Below, piece by piece: positions 50,599 to 58,500 of a stretch of DNA of 64,000 nt. The translations under genes were made by a program, and so were the position numbers. Source of the DNA: Segatella copri (GTDB lineage: Bacteria; Bacteroidota; Bacteroidia; Bacteroidales; Bacteroidaceae); contig NZ_VZCB01000101.1 of NCBI RefSeq assembly GCF_009494395.1, positions 62,001 through 126,000 of the forward strand. The letters are read 5' to 3'. Every line of letters starts with the position of its first letter. Positions within the stretch are counted from its first letter, which is position 1. The notes beneath the pieces were generated by a model. That model was not told the origin of the DNA. It searched no databases and worked only from the letters and a program-made list of their open reading frames with translations.

Positions 50599-51735
50599 AT
50601 GGCAACATATAAAGAACAAAATAAACTGAATGTACCCCATTTGAGATTCCCGGAATTTGAGGGTGAATGGGAGAAGTGTAAGTTGGGGTATATTGCAACC
50701 TTAACTAAAGGAAGTGGTATTTCCAAAGACCAAAGAAGTGCTACTGGGACTCCTTGTATATTGTACGGTGAATTATATACAACCTATAAGTCTGAAGTGA
50801 TAGATTATGTTGTAAGCAAAACAGATATTTCAGATAAGAATCTTGTACGTAGTTGTGCTAATGATATAATTATTCCTTCCTCTGGAGAAACGGCTATTGA
50901 CATTTCAACAGCTCGTTGTGTATTATCTCCTGACGTACTTCTTGGAGGTGACTTAAATATTATTAGATTGAAAGATGGTGATGGTAGATTCTTTAGTTAT
51001 CAGCTTAATGGCGTAAGAAAGCATGATATAGCCAAGATTGCACAAGGTGTGTCGGTTGTTCATTTGTATGGCGAAAGCCTAAAAGGCTTAACTGTATCGT
51101 TCCCATCCAACAAAGAGCAGCAGAAAATCAGCACTTTACTTTCTTTGATAGATGAGCGTATTGCTACCCAAAGCAAGCTGATTGAAAAGTTAGAGTCCTT
51201 AATCAAGGGAATTGCACAGAAGATAGTTCACAGCAACAAGACTAATGTACGTTTGTCAGAGTGCGTAGAATGCAGTTCTTCCACCTTACAAGAAAGTGAT
51301 GTTTGTGAACATGGTGCATATCCAGTTTATGGAGCAAATGGCATCGTTGGCTACCTCGATAATTATAATACAGAGGGTGAAGCCGTTTATATTATCAAAG
51401 ATGGTTCTGGTGTAGGAACCGTTTCCTACGTTACAGGCAAATGTTCTGCAACAGGAACTTTGAATACATTACAAGCAAAAGAAGGCTATTCACTCCAATA
51501 CCTTTACTATCTGCTGAAAGTATTCAACTTTGAACCTTATAAGACAGGTATGGCTATACCTCACATATATTTCAAGGATTATGGCAAAGCCAAGTTTTTT
51601 TGCCCATCATATACAGAACAACTCCAATATGCTAAGTCGTTATCTGCAATAGATAGCAAATTATTGGTGGAAAAGAACATTCTAACAAGCCTAAGTATGC
51701 AGAAGAAATATTTGCTCCGCCAGATGTTTATATGA
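50599..51735 (+). CDS. hsdS: Expressed type I specificity subunit of the shuffling locus
   Basis: 378 residues. It begins MATYKEQNKLNVPHLRFPEF and then the conserved GEWEKCKLG, encoded by the left 65-bp inverted repeat. The first target domain runs to about 170, then the spacer helix LLSLIDERIATQSKLIEKLE, a second target domain starting NVRLSECVECSSSTLQESD (about 216) and the tail QKKYLLRQMFI. As the cassette next to rhuM and the promoter, it is the one expected to be in use in this copy of the genome. Confidence 0.95.
   Translation: MATYKEQNKLNVPHLRFPEFEGEWEKCKLGYIATLTKGSGISKDQRSATGTPCILYGELYTTYKSEVIDYVVSKTDISDKNLVRSCANDIIIPSSGETAIDISTARCVLSPDVLLGGDLNIIRLKDGDGRFFSYQLNGVRKHDIAKIAQGVSVVHLYGESLKGLTVSFPSNKEQQKISTLLSLIDERIATQSKLIEKLESLIKGIAQKIVHSNKTNVRLSECVECSSSTLQESDVCEHGAYPVYGANGIVGYLDNYNTEGEAVYIIKDGSGVGTVSYVTGKCSATGTLNTLQAKEGYSLQYLYYLLKVFNFEPYKTGMAIPHIYFKDYGKAKFFCPSYTEQLQYAKSLSAIDSKLLVEKNILTSLSMQKKYLLRQMFI
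50632..50696. repeat. Left 65-bp inverted repeat of the hsdS locus
   Basis: Encodes VPHLRFPEFEGEWEKCKLG in the expressed hsdS. It is the reverse complement of 54122-54186 with one mismatch. This is the probable crossover region for whole-locus inversion. Confidence 0.9.
51154..51185. repeat. Internal inverted repeat, left (spacer helix)
   Basis: Codes ERIATQSKLIE in the expressed hsdS; complementary to 53636-53667 with two mismatches. Recombination here would exchange second target domains. Confidence 0.8.
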
Positions 51736-51752
51736 ACATTTGGCGAAGCAGA
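51713..51752. repeat. Tail-to-tail inverted repeat of convergent hsdS ends
   Basis: Both convergent frames end in the text LLRQMFI, so TTGCTCCGCCAGATGTT and AACATTTGGCGAAGCAG face each other. The two frames overlap by eight bases. Confidence 0.7.
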
Positions 51753-52420
51753 TACTGCTTTTGAGAATTATAAAGGTTAAGCATTTGTCTTTCTGTTTCT
51801 ATTTTACAGTCTATATGCCCCAATACAGAGTATATTCGTTTTTGATCAGCTAAGGTTGGTAGTTTAATACTTGCCTTCTCTAAATCAGCCTTACACAGGT
51901 TGAACCTCGTACTTCCTTGTGCATAAGGATAAATAAATTTGCGGAATGCTGTTAAAGAAACGTAGTAAGACAGATACGGAGGAAAAGCAACTTCCGTATT
52001 TGTGATGTGAATTCCAAAACAGAAACTATTGAGATACACTTTCTCTTTACCAAGATACACAGACCCTACACCAACTTCTTCTGGAGTTTCCGAGGATAAC
52101 GTGAATAACACATCGCCGTATTTTACAACATTCTGTTTCTCATCATCTTTGATTGCCACATATTGGAAATCATTTTCTTTGATGACATTGTTTGAATACA
52201 CATTCAAATAAGTTATGAAAGGCTTACCCGAACCAAAATCTTGTGCTGACTTCCCAGATAGTCCAGAATATGAAGTGCCAAGTTCTGCAAAAGAGGTCAA
52301 TACTTCATCACCAAATTGAGTATACAAGAAGTCATTTAGTCCCTTGATTAGGGATGGTAAAGATTCAATGTCTGCGATTGTTGAAAAGGTCTTTTGTTCT
52401 CCAAACCAAGAATATCCCAT
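51728..52420 (-). CDS. hsdS: Silent hsdS half-cassette (C-terminal target domain)
   Basis: 230 residues in the direction opposite to the expressed gene. It lacks the N-terminal HLRFPEFEGEW module and starts within a target domain (ADIESLPSLIKGLNDFLYTQ, TSFAELGTSYSGLSGKSAQD), followed by the conserved LPTLADQKRIYSVLGHIDCK and the tail NSQKQYLLRQMFI. No promoter or ribosome site is evident. It probably serves as a donor of a second target domain. A 14-base sequence shared with the expressed hsdS (51197-51210 and, inverted, 52340-52353) may mark a crossover point. Confidence 0.8.
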   Translation of the reverse strand: MGYSWFGEQKTFSTIADIESLPSLIKGLNDFLYTQFGDEVLTSFAELGTSYSGLSGKSAQDFGSGKPFITYLNVYSNNVIKENDFQYVAIKDDEKQNVVKYGDVLFTLSSETPEEVGVGSVYLGKEKVYLNSFCFGIHITNTEVAFPPYLSYYVSLTAFRKFIYPYAQGSTRFNLCKADLEKASIKLPTLADQKRIYSVLGHIDCKIETERQMLNLYNSQKQYLLRQMFI

Positions 52421-53021
52421 GTGTCGTATTGAAGGATTTGAGCAAGCACTGTCTACTTACAAGATGAGTGACTTTAGTTCTCGCATAGCTTCAAAAAACA
52501 AGGATTCCAAATGTTCATTAGTGCTAACTATCGCTGCACAATATGGTTTAGTTAATCAAGAGTCTTTCTTTAATAAATCCGTTGCAAGCGAAAATCTTAC
52601 AGGATATTATTTGCTTCATAAAGGAGAATTTGCATATAACAGAAGTTACTCTGCGGGATATGATTGGGGAGCCGTCAAACGATTAGACAATTATGACGAA
52701 GGTGTTCTATCAACTCTTTATATATGCTTCAAAATAAATGAAACCATTGTTGATTCCGATTATCTTGCCTATTACTTCGAATCATCTAAATGGCATAAAG
52801 GCTTGTCTGATATTGCTGGTGAGGGGGCAAGAAATCATGGCCTGTTGAATGTCTCTATGACAGATTACTTCAACACAAAGCATCGTTTTCCTGTAATTGA
52901 AGAGCAAAAGGCTATAGCCAAAATGCTAAATGCCATTACAGAGAAAGAAAGGAAAGCTACCCTGTTGGGAGAATGCTATCAAAAACAAAAGCAATATTTG
53001 CTTTGCCAAATGTTTACATAA
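52344..53021 (+). CDS. hsdS: Silent hsdS half-cassette 2
   Basis: 225 residues on the plus strand, head-to-head and overlapping with the previous cassette. The first 30 codons are doubtful. From about YPMCRIEGFEQALSTYKMSD it is a target domain (LVLTIAAQYGLVNQESFFNK, YNRSYSAGYDWGAVKRL), and it ends FPVIEEQKAIAKMLNAITE, then the tail QKQYLLCQMFT. No separate promoter is visible. It supplies another possible second target domain for the shuffling locus. Confidence 0.75.
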   Translation: MIRDGKDSMSAIVEKVFCSPNQEYPMCRIEGFEQALSTYKMSDFSSRIASKNKDSKCSLVLTIAAQYGLVNQESFFNKSVASENLTGYYLLHKGEFAYNRSYSAGYDWGAVKRLDNYDEGVLSTLYICFKINETIVDSDYLAYYFESSKWHKGLSDIAGEGARNHGLLNVSMTDYFNTKHRFPVIEEQKAIAKMLNAITEKERKATLLGECYQKQKQYLLCQMFT

Positions 53022-53032
53022 ACATCTGACGA
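52991..53032. repeat. Second tail-to-tail inverted repeat
   Basis: CAATATTTGCTTTGCCAAATG and the facing CATCTGACGAAGCAAGTATTG, at the meeting point of the third and fourth hsdS frames. Confidence 0.6.
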
Positions 53033-54198
53033 AGCAAGTATTGTTTCTGCGAACCGAATAGTTTCAATATACTTTGTTCAAAATCAATCTTGGAGTTTAG
53101 AGCAGATGGCATCTTTGCTATATCCAGTTGTTTTTCTTTTGTAGGTATTGGGCAACGTATATTGTTTATATCTTTCAAATAGACAGTTTTCATCGTACCT
53201 TCTGTAACAATACGACTAACAGCTTTTTTGAAGTAAGATGAAGACATGAAATAATACAAAAACTCTACATCAATGTTTGGCTTTGGTACAATTCCCAATA
53301 TTCCTTGTTTAGTACAAACAGGATATGTTGTTATTGTGATTTCTCCAATGGTAGCACCATTAGAAAATAGGATGGAACGTGTAGGCACAAGCCAAGCTGA
53401 TGATTTTTGCAAACCGAGTTCTGTAATAAAGTCTTTATTCTTAGTCAAATACTTCTTCTTCAAATCGTCAATTTTGATGAATGGTATCTTGCCATTATCG
53501 TAGAAACTGGCATTTGAAGTTGTTGGAGTTCCACCCTCACCAGCCATTTCATACAAAGAACCAAACTTTACAAAATCAGTATCATGGGAGTTTATCGCAT
53601 AATCTATAATCGCAGACTTTAGCTTCTTCAAATCCTCAATCAGCTTGCTTTGGGTGGCAATGCGCTCTTCAAGAAGAGACAATAATTTAGATATTTTTCT
53701 TTCTTCTTGTATAGATGTTGTGTAAATTGGAAAAGAAGAGTATTCTTGCGAATTAATACCAGGTTGCCCTGAACGTGCAGACATAATTGACACCCATTTC
53801 CAATATCTATGGGTATGTAATTGAGAAAATACAAAGTATGGGTTGTGTTCAGGAACATTTGCTCTAATCAAGAAACCTGCAAAATACAACTTTCCGTCTG
53901 TTTTCTTGTATAGATATGATTTGCCTGTGCTTGCCCCAGTTCTTGCTAACAGTATATCTCGTTCATTTACAAGATAGGTATCAGTCAAAGTTCCATCTGG
54001 TGAAACAATATCGCTATCATTATAAGTTGACGATGCTTCGTCTATATCTGTGATGCGTATATATTTATTTACTCCATCAAAAACTTTAGCGGGAGCATTC
54101 ATGCCATAATCAAAACCAGTCGCAATATCCCCCAACTTACACTTCTCCCATTCACCCTCAAATTCCGGGAATCTCAAATGGGGTACTTTAGGATGCAA
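53014..54198 (-). CDS. hsdS: Silent full-length hsdS cassette
   Basis: 394 residues on the minus strand. It has both target domains (GDIATGFDYGMNAPAKVFDG at about 22; KFGSLYEMAGEGGTPTTSNA at about 208), the spacer helix LLSLLEERIATQSKLIEDLK and the tail SQKQYLLRQMFM. The frame opens only with a TTG, no ATG lies before the conserved HLRFPEFEGEWEKCKLG, and no promoter is visible. These features fit an archive copy that becomes active when the 65-bp repeats recombine and place it behind the ATG at 50599. Confidence 0.9.
   Translation of the reverse strand: MHPKVPHLRFPEFEGEWEKCKLGDIATGFDYGMNAPAKVFDGVNKYIRITDIDEASSTYNDSDIVSPDGTLTDTYLVNERDILLARTGASTGKSYLYKKTDGKLYFAGFLIRANVPEHNPYFVFSQLHTHRYWKWVSIMSARSGQPGINSQEYSSFPIYTTSIQEERKISKLLSLLEERIATQSKLIEDLKKLKSAIIDYAINSHDTDFVKFGSLYEMAGEGGTPTTSNASFYDNGKIPFIKIDDLKKKYLTKNKDFITELGLQKSSAWLVPTRSILFSNGATIGEITITTYPVCTKQGILGIVPKPNIDVEFLYYFMSSSYFKKAVSRIVTEGTMKTVYLKDINNIRCPIPTKEKQLDIAKMPSALNSKIDFEQSILKLFGSQKQYLLRQMFM
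53636..53667. repeat. Internal inverted repeat, right (spacer helix)
   Basis: Partner of 51154-51185 (30 of 32). Confidence 0.8.
54122..54186. repeat. Right 65-bp inverted repeat of the hsdS locus
   Basis: Reverse complement of 50632-50696 with one mismatch; codes the N-terminus of the silent full hsdS. Confidence 0.9.
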
Positions 54199-54257
54199 TT
54201 TTCCCTAATCATCTTTCGCCTTATTTATATAAGGGTCTATTCCCTTAAAATAATAAC

Positions 54258-55187
54258 ATGGTTAATAATAAAAAGACTATTAAGGAGATTGCAGACATCT
54301 GGAAAGAAGACAAACGCCAGTATGTCAAGCAATCAACGATGGCAGTATATTTGTTATCGTTGGAGAACCATTTACTTCCAATTTTTGGAGGTAAGATGGA
54401 GGTTACGGAAGAAGAGGTTCAGGCTTTTGCCTTGGACAAGTTGAATCATGGATTGAGCCAAAAAAGTATCAAGGACATGCTCATTGTTTTAAAAATGGTG
54501 GTTCGTTTCGGAGAGAAGCAAGGTTGGCTCAATCATGTAGAGTGGAAAGTTAAGTTTCCTGCCAATCAGCCAAAGGCTACATTGCCAATCTTGACAAAGG
54601 CGCATCAAAAGAAGCTGATGGACTACCTCAAAGACAATTTCACGTTTCCTAATTTGGGGATACTTGTGTGTCTTTCTACAGGACTTCGTATTGGAGAAGT
54701 TTGCGCCTTAAAATGGTCTGACATTAATATGGACACAGGATTACTTCATGTTAATCGCACCATCGAGCGCATTTATATTGTGGATTCTGATAAACCACAT
54801 ACGGAGATTGTGATTAATACTCCTAAGACAAAGAACTCTTTGCGTGAGATTCCTTTGAGTAAAGAACTTGTCAGAATTTTTAAGCCTTTGATGAAGGTGG
54901 TGAACAAGGACTACTATGTCCTCACGAACAACACAAAACCGACTGAGCCAAGAACATATCGCAACTATTTTAACAAGCTATTGAAGCAGTTGGATATTCC
55001 GCGATTAAAATTCCATGGGCTACGCCACAGTTTTGCTACTCGTTGTATTGAGAGTCATTGCGATTACAAGACCGTGAGTGTTCTTTTGGGACATGCCGAT
55101 ATTAGTACTACGCTTAACCTTTATGTTCATCCGGATGAAGAGCAGAAGCGAAGTTGCATCGACAAGATGATGCGATATATGAAGTAG
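54258..55187 (+). CDS. Tyrosine recombinase of the hsdS shuffling locus
   Basis: 309 residues. An N-terminal SAM-like DNA-binding domain (TMAVYLLSLENHLLPIFGGK) leads to the catalytic domain with Arg in STGLRIGEVC (about 142), Lys in NTPKTKNSLREIPL (about 188), HGLRHSFATR (about 252), LGHADISTT (about 274) and Tyr in LNLYVHP (about 285). It belongs to the XerC-like recombinases that invert type I specificity genes. It is separated from the right inverted repeat by 71 bases and is transcribed away from it. Confidence 0.93.
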   Translation: MVNNKKTIKEIADIWKEDKRQYVKQSTMAVYLLSLENHLLPIFGGKMEVTEEEVQAFALDKLNHGLSQKSIKDMLIVLKMVVRFGEKQGWLNHVEWKVKFPANQPKATLPILTKAHQKKLMDYLKDNFTFPNLGILVCLSTGLRIGEVCALKWSDINMDTGLLHVNRTIERIYIVDSDKPHTEIVINTPKTKNSLREIPLSKELVRIFKPLMKVVNKDYYVLTNNTKPTEPRTYRNYFNKLLKQLDIPRLKFHGLRHSFATRCIESHCDYKTVSVLLGHADISTTLNLYVHPDEEQKRSCIDKMMRYMK

Positions 55188-55193
55188 CGTTAC

Positions 55194-55211
55194 CGTTAGA
55201 ACGTTCTAACG
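55194..55211. other. Perfect 18-bp palindrome
   Basis: CGTTAGAACGTTCTAACG, six bases after the stop codon of the recombinase gene. It could be a weak terminator or a binding site. Confidence 0.5.
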
Positions 55212-55365
55212 TTTGTTCAAATGAATGATATACATATAAACATATATACAATACTTTCTGTCTGTATATCAATACGACAATGAATCAGTACATCAGTAAG
55301 TCACTCATCATCATATTTGCAAATCAATATTTACCGATAGGTTGATTCAGATACTCGACTTTGGA

Positions 55366-55454
55366 GAGGTATCTACCGATAGGCAAGTGCTTTCGAGAGT
55401 AACTCGAAAGGTTTTGAGTAACTCAAAACATAACTTGCTATCGTCAGATACCTC
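55366..55454. other. Multi-branched self-complementary structure
   Basis: The outer stem GAGGTATCT/AGATACCTC (55366-55374, 55446-55454) encloses a second stem GATAGGCAAGT/ACTTGCTATC (55378-55388, 55433-55442). That stem holds two adjacent hairpins: CTTTCGAG..CTCGAAAG (55390-55410) and GTTTTGAGT..ACTCAAAAC (55411-55429). CAGATAC(C)TCGA and TACCGATAGG occur again as direct repeats just to the left. The folding is complete enough to be functional as RNA or as extruded DNA. Confidence 0.7.
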
Positions 55455-55470
55455 GATTTTTCAAATCATC

Positions 55471-56541
55471 TCAGAGTCTGAAACCACGTTGCCTTTTAGG
55501 AGTGCGGAAACGTGGTTGAGGCTCGTCAACAATTTCGAGTTTGAAGACATCTATCAACTTCCGAATGGCAGGATTCTGTTTGATGAGGGCTTGAAGTTTT
55601 GCTTCTGCAGGCTTTATTTTGAGCAAATAATCAGCAATGTCCAAGCCTTTAGCTTTATCTTCTTCGCAGGCTTGATGCTCTAAAAAGTCGAAAAGCGTTG
55701 CACGGATGCCGAGAACTTGCATCATTGGCAGCTTGTCTTGCCAAACTGTTGTCGCTCCCAAATCAGGGAATAAGATCACATCTCTGTTTTTCAGAACAGA
55801 TAGCGACTTCGTGTTAAAGCAACCATTCTTACCACCACTTGCTATCCATAAAAATTGAGGAAGATAGTAGGAGGCTATCAAGGCTGTCTTCTCACTTTCA
55901 ACCAATGCAATAGGCTTGGTCTTGTCTTTATTGATAAGATGTTCGCCAAAGAAGCATTGACAGAGATTGAAATCCTTGTGGGGGACAAGCGAGTGTACCC
56001 ATGAAATATGGTTGTATGGTTCTTTTACTCGCTTACCTGTCTCGGGATAATAGAGCATTACCTTACCAGTTCTCACCTTACCTTGATTGTCAACTTGCCA
56101 AAATACCGTGGCACCTGTCCAGTGTTTGGAAGTTCCGACATGATATTTCTCCATCAAAGAAAGAGTAGCTGTTTCACCGAATTGAGAAGATAGAAACAAG
56201 AAAAGGTTGTTCGCCTCATAACATTTCTGAGAACTTCGCATGATGTTCTCGTCTATATAAGAAGTGGGTAATGGCTTCAGCATTTCTCTCTTCTTATATG
56301 AAATAGTCTCATCCTTTGTGAATGTCTCATTCTTCTCAGGATTCTTCTCAAAAAAATCCTTGGGAGTGAAGTGATAACCACAACTTTGCTCATGGTTGCA
56401 GCGACCCACGTAAGGAGGAAACTCAATCTTCCCTTCTGTGTCAATATATCGGGCGAAGCAACGTTTCTTATGACATTCTGGACATGTATGTCGGGTAGCG
56501 ATGCCTTTGTATGGCTCTAATATGAATCTATGTGTACTCAT
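55471..56541 (-). CDS. DUF6371-domain toprim-like protein of the element
   Basis: 356 residues. The N-terminus is a zinc-ribbon: HTCPECHKKRCFARYID and GRCNHEQSCGYHFTPKDF. A central region with KPIALVESEKTALIASYYLP (about 217-236) and DVILFPDLGATTVWQDKL (about 262-279) looks like a toprim core with its Glu and Asp. This combination resembles the primase-type proteins (DUF6371) of Bacteroidetes mobilizable elements. It forms a likely unit with the DUF3987 gene 85 bases upstream. Confidence 0.8.
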   Translation of the reverse strand: MSTHRFILEPYKGIATRHTCPECHKKRCFARYIDTEGKIEFPPYVGRCNHEQSCGYHFTPKDFFEKNPEKNETFTKDETISYKKREMLKPLPTSYIDENIMRSSQKCYEANNLFLFLSSQFGETATLSLMEKYHVGTSKHWTGATVFWQVDNQGKVRTGKVMLYYPETGKRVKEPYNHISWVHSLVPHKDFNLCQCFFGEHLINKDKTKPIALVESEKTALIASYYLPQFLWIASGGKNGCFNTKSLSVLKNRDVILFPDLGATTVWQDKLPMMQVLGIRATLFDFLEHQACEEDKAKGLDIADYLLKIKPAEAKLQALIKQNPAIRKLIDVFKLEIVDEPQPRFRTPKRQRGFRL

Positions 56542-56559
56542 TTCATTTCTTTTTTATGT

Positions 56560-56610
56560 GGCGGTTCTGTCGGTTTTGTCGCTTTTAGTATTAAAACCGC
56601 CAAAAGCGAC
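56560..56610 (-). promoter_or_regulatory. Interleaved complementary segments (possible pseudoknot) in the leader of the DUF6371 gene
   Basis: GGCGGTT (56560-56566) pairs with AACCGCC (56595-56601), and GTCGCTTTT (56578-56586) pairs with AAAAGCGAC (56602-56610). The order A-B-A'-B' is that of an H-type pseudoknot. It lies 19 bases before the start codon at 56541. Confidence 0.5.
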
Positions 56611-56626
56611 AATTCCGACAATCCCG

Positions 56627-58021
56627 TCACGAGTTAATCTTTGAATATTCCCCATGCTTCTCTTTGCGAAATAGGACTCCGATGTTATCATTCAGAAATC
56701 TTTCCAATGTCCTTGACTTCATGTCGTTCTCTTTGGCGACATCATGAGCTTGGGCCGTGGTGAATGTTGCAGGAAGATGGTTGACGATTGCTTGTTGTTG
56801 AGCTGTAAGCATATTCTCGTTGAGGATATTTTGCACTGATATGGCAGAGTTCTTGAAATACTCTGTCAATCGGATGGCTCGCTCTACACTCAGCAGGTCG
56901 ATGGCTTCCTTATCACATTCTCCACACGTCCATCGTGCCAATTGAATAATCAGACAGAAACGGATGATGTATATCTCCAACTTGCAATAGATGCTGACAA
57001 TGGTATCATTTGTTTCATTGTCGCATTGCTCGGAGAAATGATGCTGCCATTCATAGAGCCTTGCCTTAGCTTCTTCAGTGAATGATAAGACATGAGGCTC
57101 GATTTCCTGTTGCTCATTTATTGGACACTCCATATCAATAAGTTGTTGAATGATGGCTTGCCAATCTCGCTCTATATTATCGGGCAACTCTCGGTCACTC
57201 CATCTCGCTTTCTGCTGAAGGTTAGGCATGACGAACAAAATGCGATCGATGAAGCCGTTGCTGGAGCGTTCGCCTTTCGCCAACTCACTAAGTATCTTCT
57301 TTTGGATGGTTCCGATTACTGAGATATAGGGACGTTTAATGAAAATGGAACTCTTGGAACTTCTTCTGTCTGATATGGTTGTCTTGGCGCTAAAGACTGA
57401 TAGCCAGAACTGTTCCTCTGAACCATTGTTATAGCGGTTGAAGTTCTTGAACCATGCAGACAACTCGTCTGTCCATAGGCACAAACCCCTCTTGTTCTGC
57501 GCATGAATATAGCTCAAGCCTTCTGGTGTGACATCAGAGACCAAGAAACGTTTGCGTATAGGTTCTTGCGGAAATCCATCCTCTCCATTTTCAATGCGTT
57601 CCTTGCGAGACATGCACATCTTTTCCTCAAACTTACTGTATTGCTCCTCAAACAACTTGTTTTGCTCATAGTCGTAATCGAGGAATGGCTTCATAGCGAA
57701 GCTAAGTGGGTGGCTCTTGTTGGCTCCTGGTCTTCCGATAAGAGCCATGTATAAGATAGGACTTTCAAGCCAACCTTGTTTCATCTGTGCCAAGTGCGTG
57801 TTGCCGATACCAACAGCCAATGCAGTGAGTATGGCTGCTGATATATAGTCGGTAGGAAAACTGTGGCATTCGTGTACCTCCTTGATGATTCTCTGAATCT
57901 TGGCAGGAAAGATGCTTACGGGAAACTGGCTTCCTGATAGGCGAGTACTCATATCAATAGCCTTATCCATGATAATCATTGGATTGATGGAAGTTTCCTT
58001 ATTGTTATTTAAAGCTGTCAT
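56627..58021 (-). CDS. DUF3987-domain primase/helicase-like protein of the element
   Basis: 464 residues, much shorter than the DUF3987 protein at 38195. The core is complete: DYISAAILTALAVGIGNTH, MALIGRPGANKSHPLSFAMK (about 93-112; a Walker-A-like GRPGANKSH), LCLWTDELSAWFKNFNRYN (about 178-196) and YISVIGTIQKKILSELAKG, and a C-terminal winged-helix-like segment ATFTTAQAHDVAKENDMKSR. It would act in replication of the element after excision; the biochemical activity is unproven. Confidence 0.85.
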   Translation of the reverse strand: MTALNNNKETSINPMIIMDKAIDMSTRLSGSQFPVSIFPAKIQRIIKEVHECHSFPTDYISAAILTALAVGIGNTHLAQMKQGWLESPILYMALIGRPGANKSHPLSFAMKPFLDYDYEQNKLFEEQYSKFEEKMCMSRKERIENGEDGFPQEPIRKRFLVSDVTPEGLSYIHAQNKRGLCLWTDELSAWFKNFNRYNNGSEEQFWLSVFSAKTTISDRRSSKSSIFIKRPYISVIGTIQKKILSELAKGERSSNGFIDRILFVMPNLQQKARWSDRELPDNIERDWQAIIQQLIDMECPINEQQEIEPHVLSFTEEAKARLYEWQHHFSEQCDNETNDTIVSIYCKLEIYIIRFCLIIQLARWTCGECDKEAIDLLSVERAIRLTEYFKNSAISVQNILNENMLTAQQQAIVNHLPATFTTAQAHDVAKENDMKSRTLERFLNDNIGVLFRKEKHGEYSKINS

Positions 58022-58032
58022 TTGGCATAGAG

Positions 58033-58401
58033 TTAAAAATTATACATTGACTTGGGTTTGCGCTTCATTCCACCTTGCAGGGCTTTTAGCATTTCAGAAT
58101 GGTTCTGCACCTTGGTAGCTTTACGACCATTCTCAATCCATGCAAGCAGCTCATCCTTATAGAAGTATAGCTTCTTACCTTTTTTATAGGATGGCAGAAT
58201 GCCTTGGTTAACCAATCGATAAATAGTTGGCTTCGACTTCATTATAATAATAGCAGCCTCATCAATCTCAACCAATATATGGTTATTTACTGATGATGTA
58301 GGTTGAAGTGCTGATACCATTTGCTTCAACTCGATAACTTGTTCTGTTAAATAAGATACCGCTTGTGGTAACTTATCAAAGGTGATACTTTCATTTATCA
58401 T
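58033..58401 (-). CDS. MerR-type HTH protein (excisionase-like)
   Basis: 122 residues. Helix-turn-helix text IDEAAIIIMKSKPTIYRLVN then QGILPSYKKGKKLYFYKDEL is a typical HTH_17 unit with a basic C-terminal end (MKRKPKSMYNF). The N-terminus is a short coiled helix. Such proteins act as excisionases or as regulators in Bacteroidetes mobile elements. It precedes the DUF3987 gene by 11 bases and is probably in its operon. Confidence 0.85.
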   Translation of the reverse strand: MINESITFDKLPQAVSYLTEQVIELKQMVSALQPTSSVNNHILVEIDEAAIIIMKSKPTIYRLVNQGILPSYKKGKKLYFYKDELLAWIENGRKATKVQNHSEMLKALQGGMKRKPKSMYNF

Positions 58402-58500
58402 ATCTGTTCATTTTTTATTATTCGGGTACAAAGTAAATGAGTTATATAATGGAGATAAATATCACTGAGATATAACCTCTGAATAACTGCTCAATGCTTA

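Larger units (their letters stand above)
50632..54186. other. Invertible hsdS specificity region
   Basis: About 3.55 kb between two 65-bp inverted repeats (64 of 65 identical), containing four hsdS frames in alternating orientations. A second inverted pair, 51154-51185 with 53636-53667 (30 of 32), lies in the spacer-helix coding part of the two full genes. A tyrosine recombinase gene follows immediately. The arrangement is the recombination-driven type I specificity switch known from Bacteroides and other bacteria. Confidence 0.85.

Noticed and set aside
51728..53021. The two half-length hsdS frames as degenerate pseudogenes
   Set aside because: They keep intact target domains and conserved tails and lie inside the inverted repeats, which fits silent donor cassettes better than decay.
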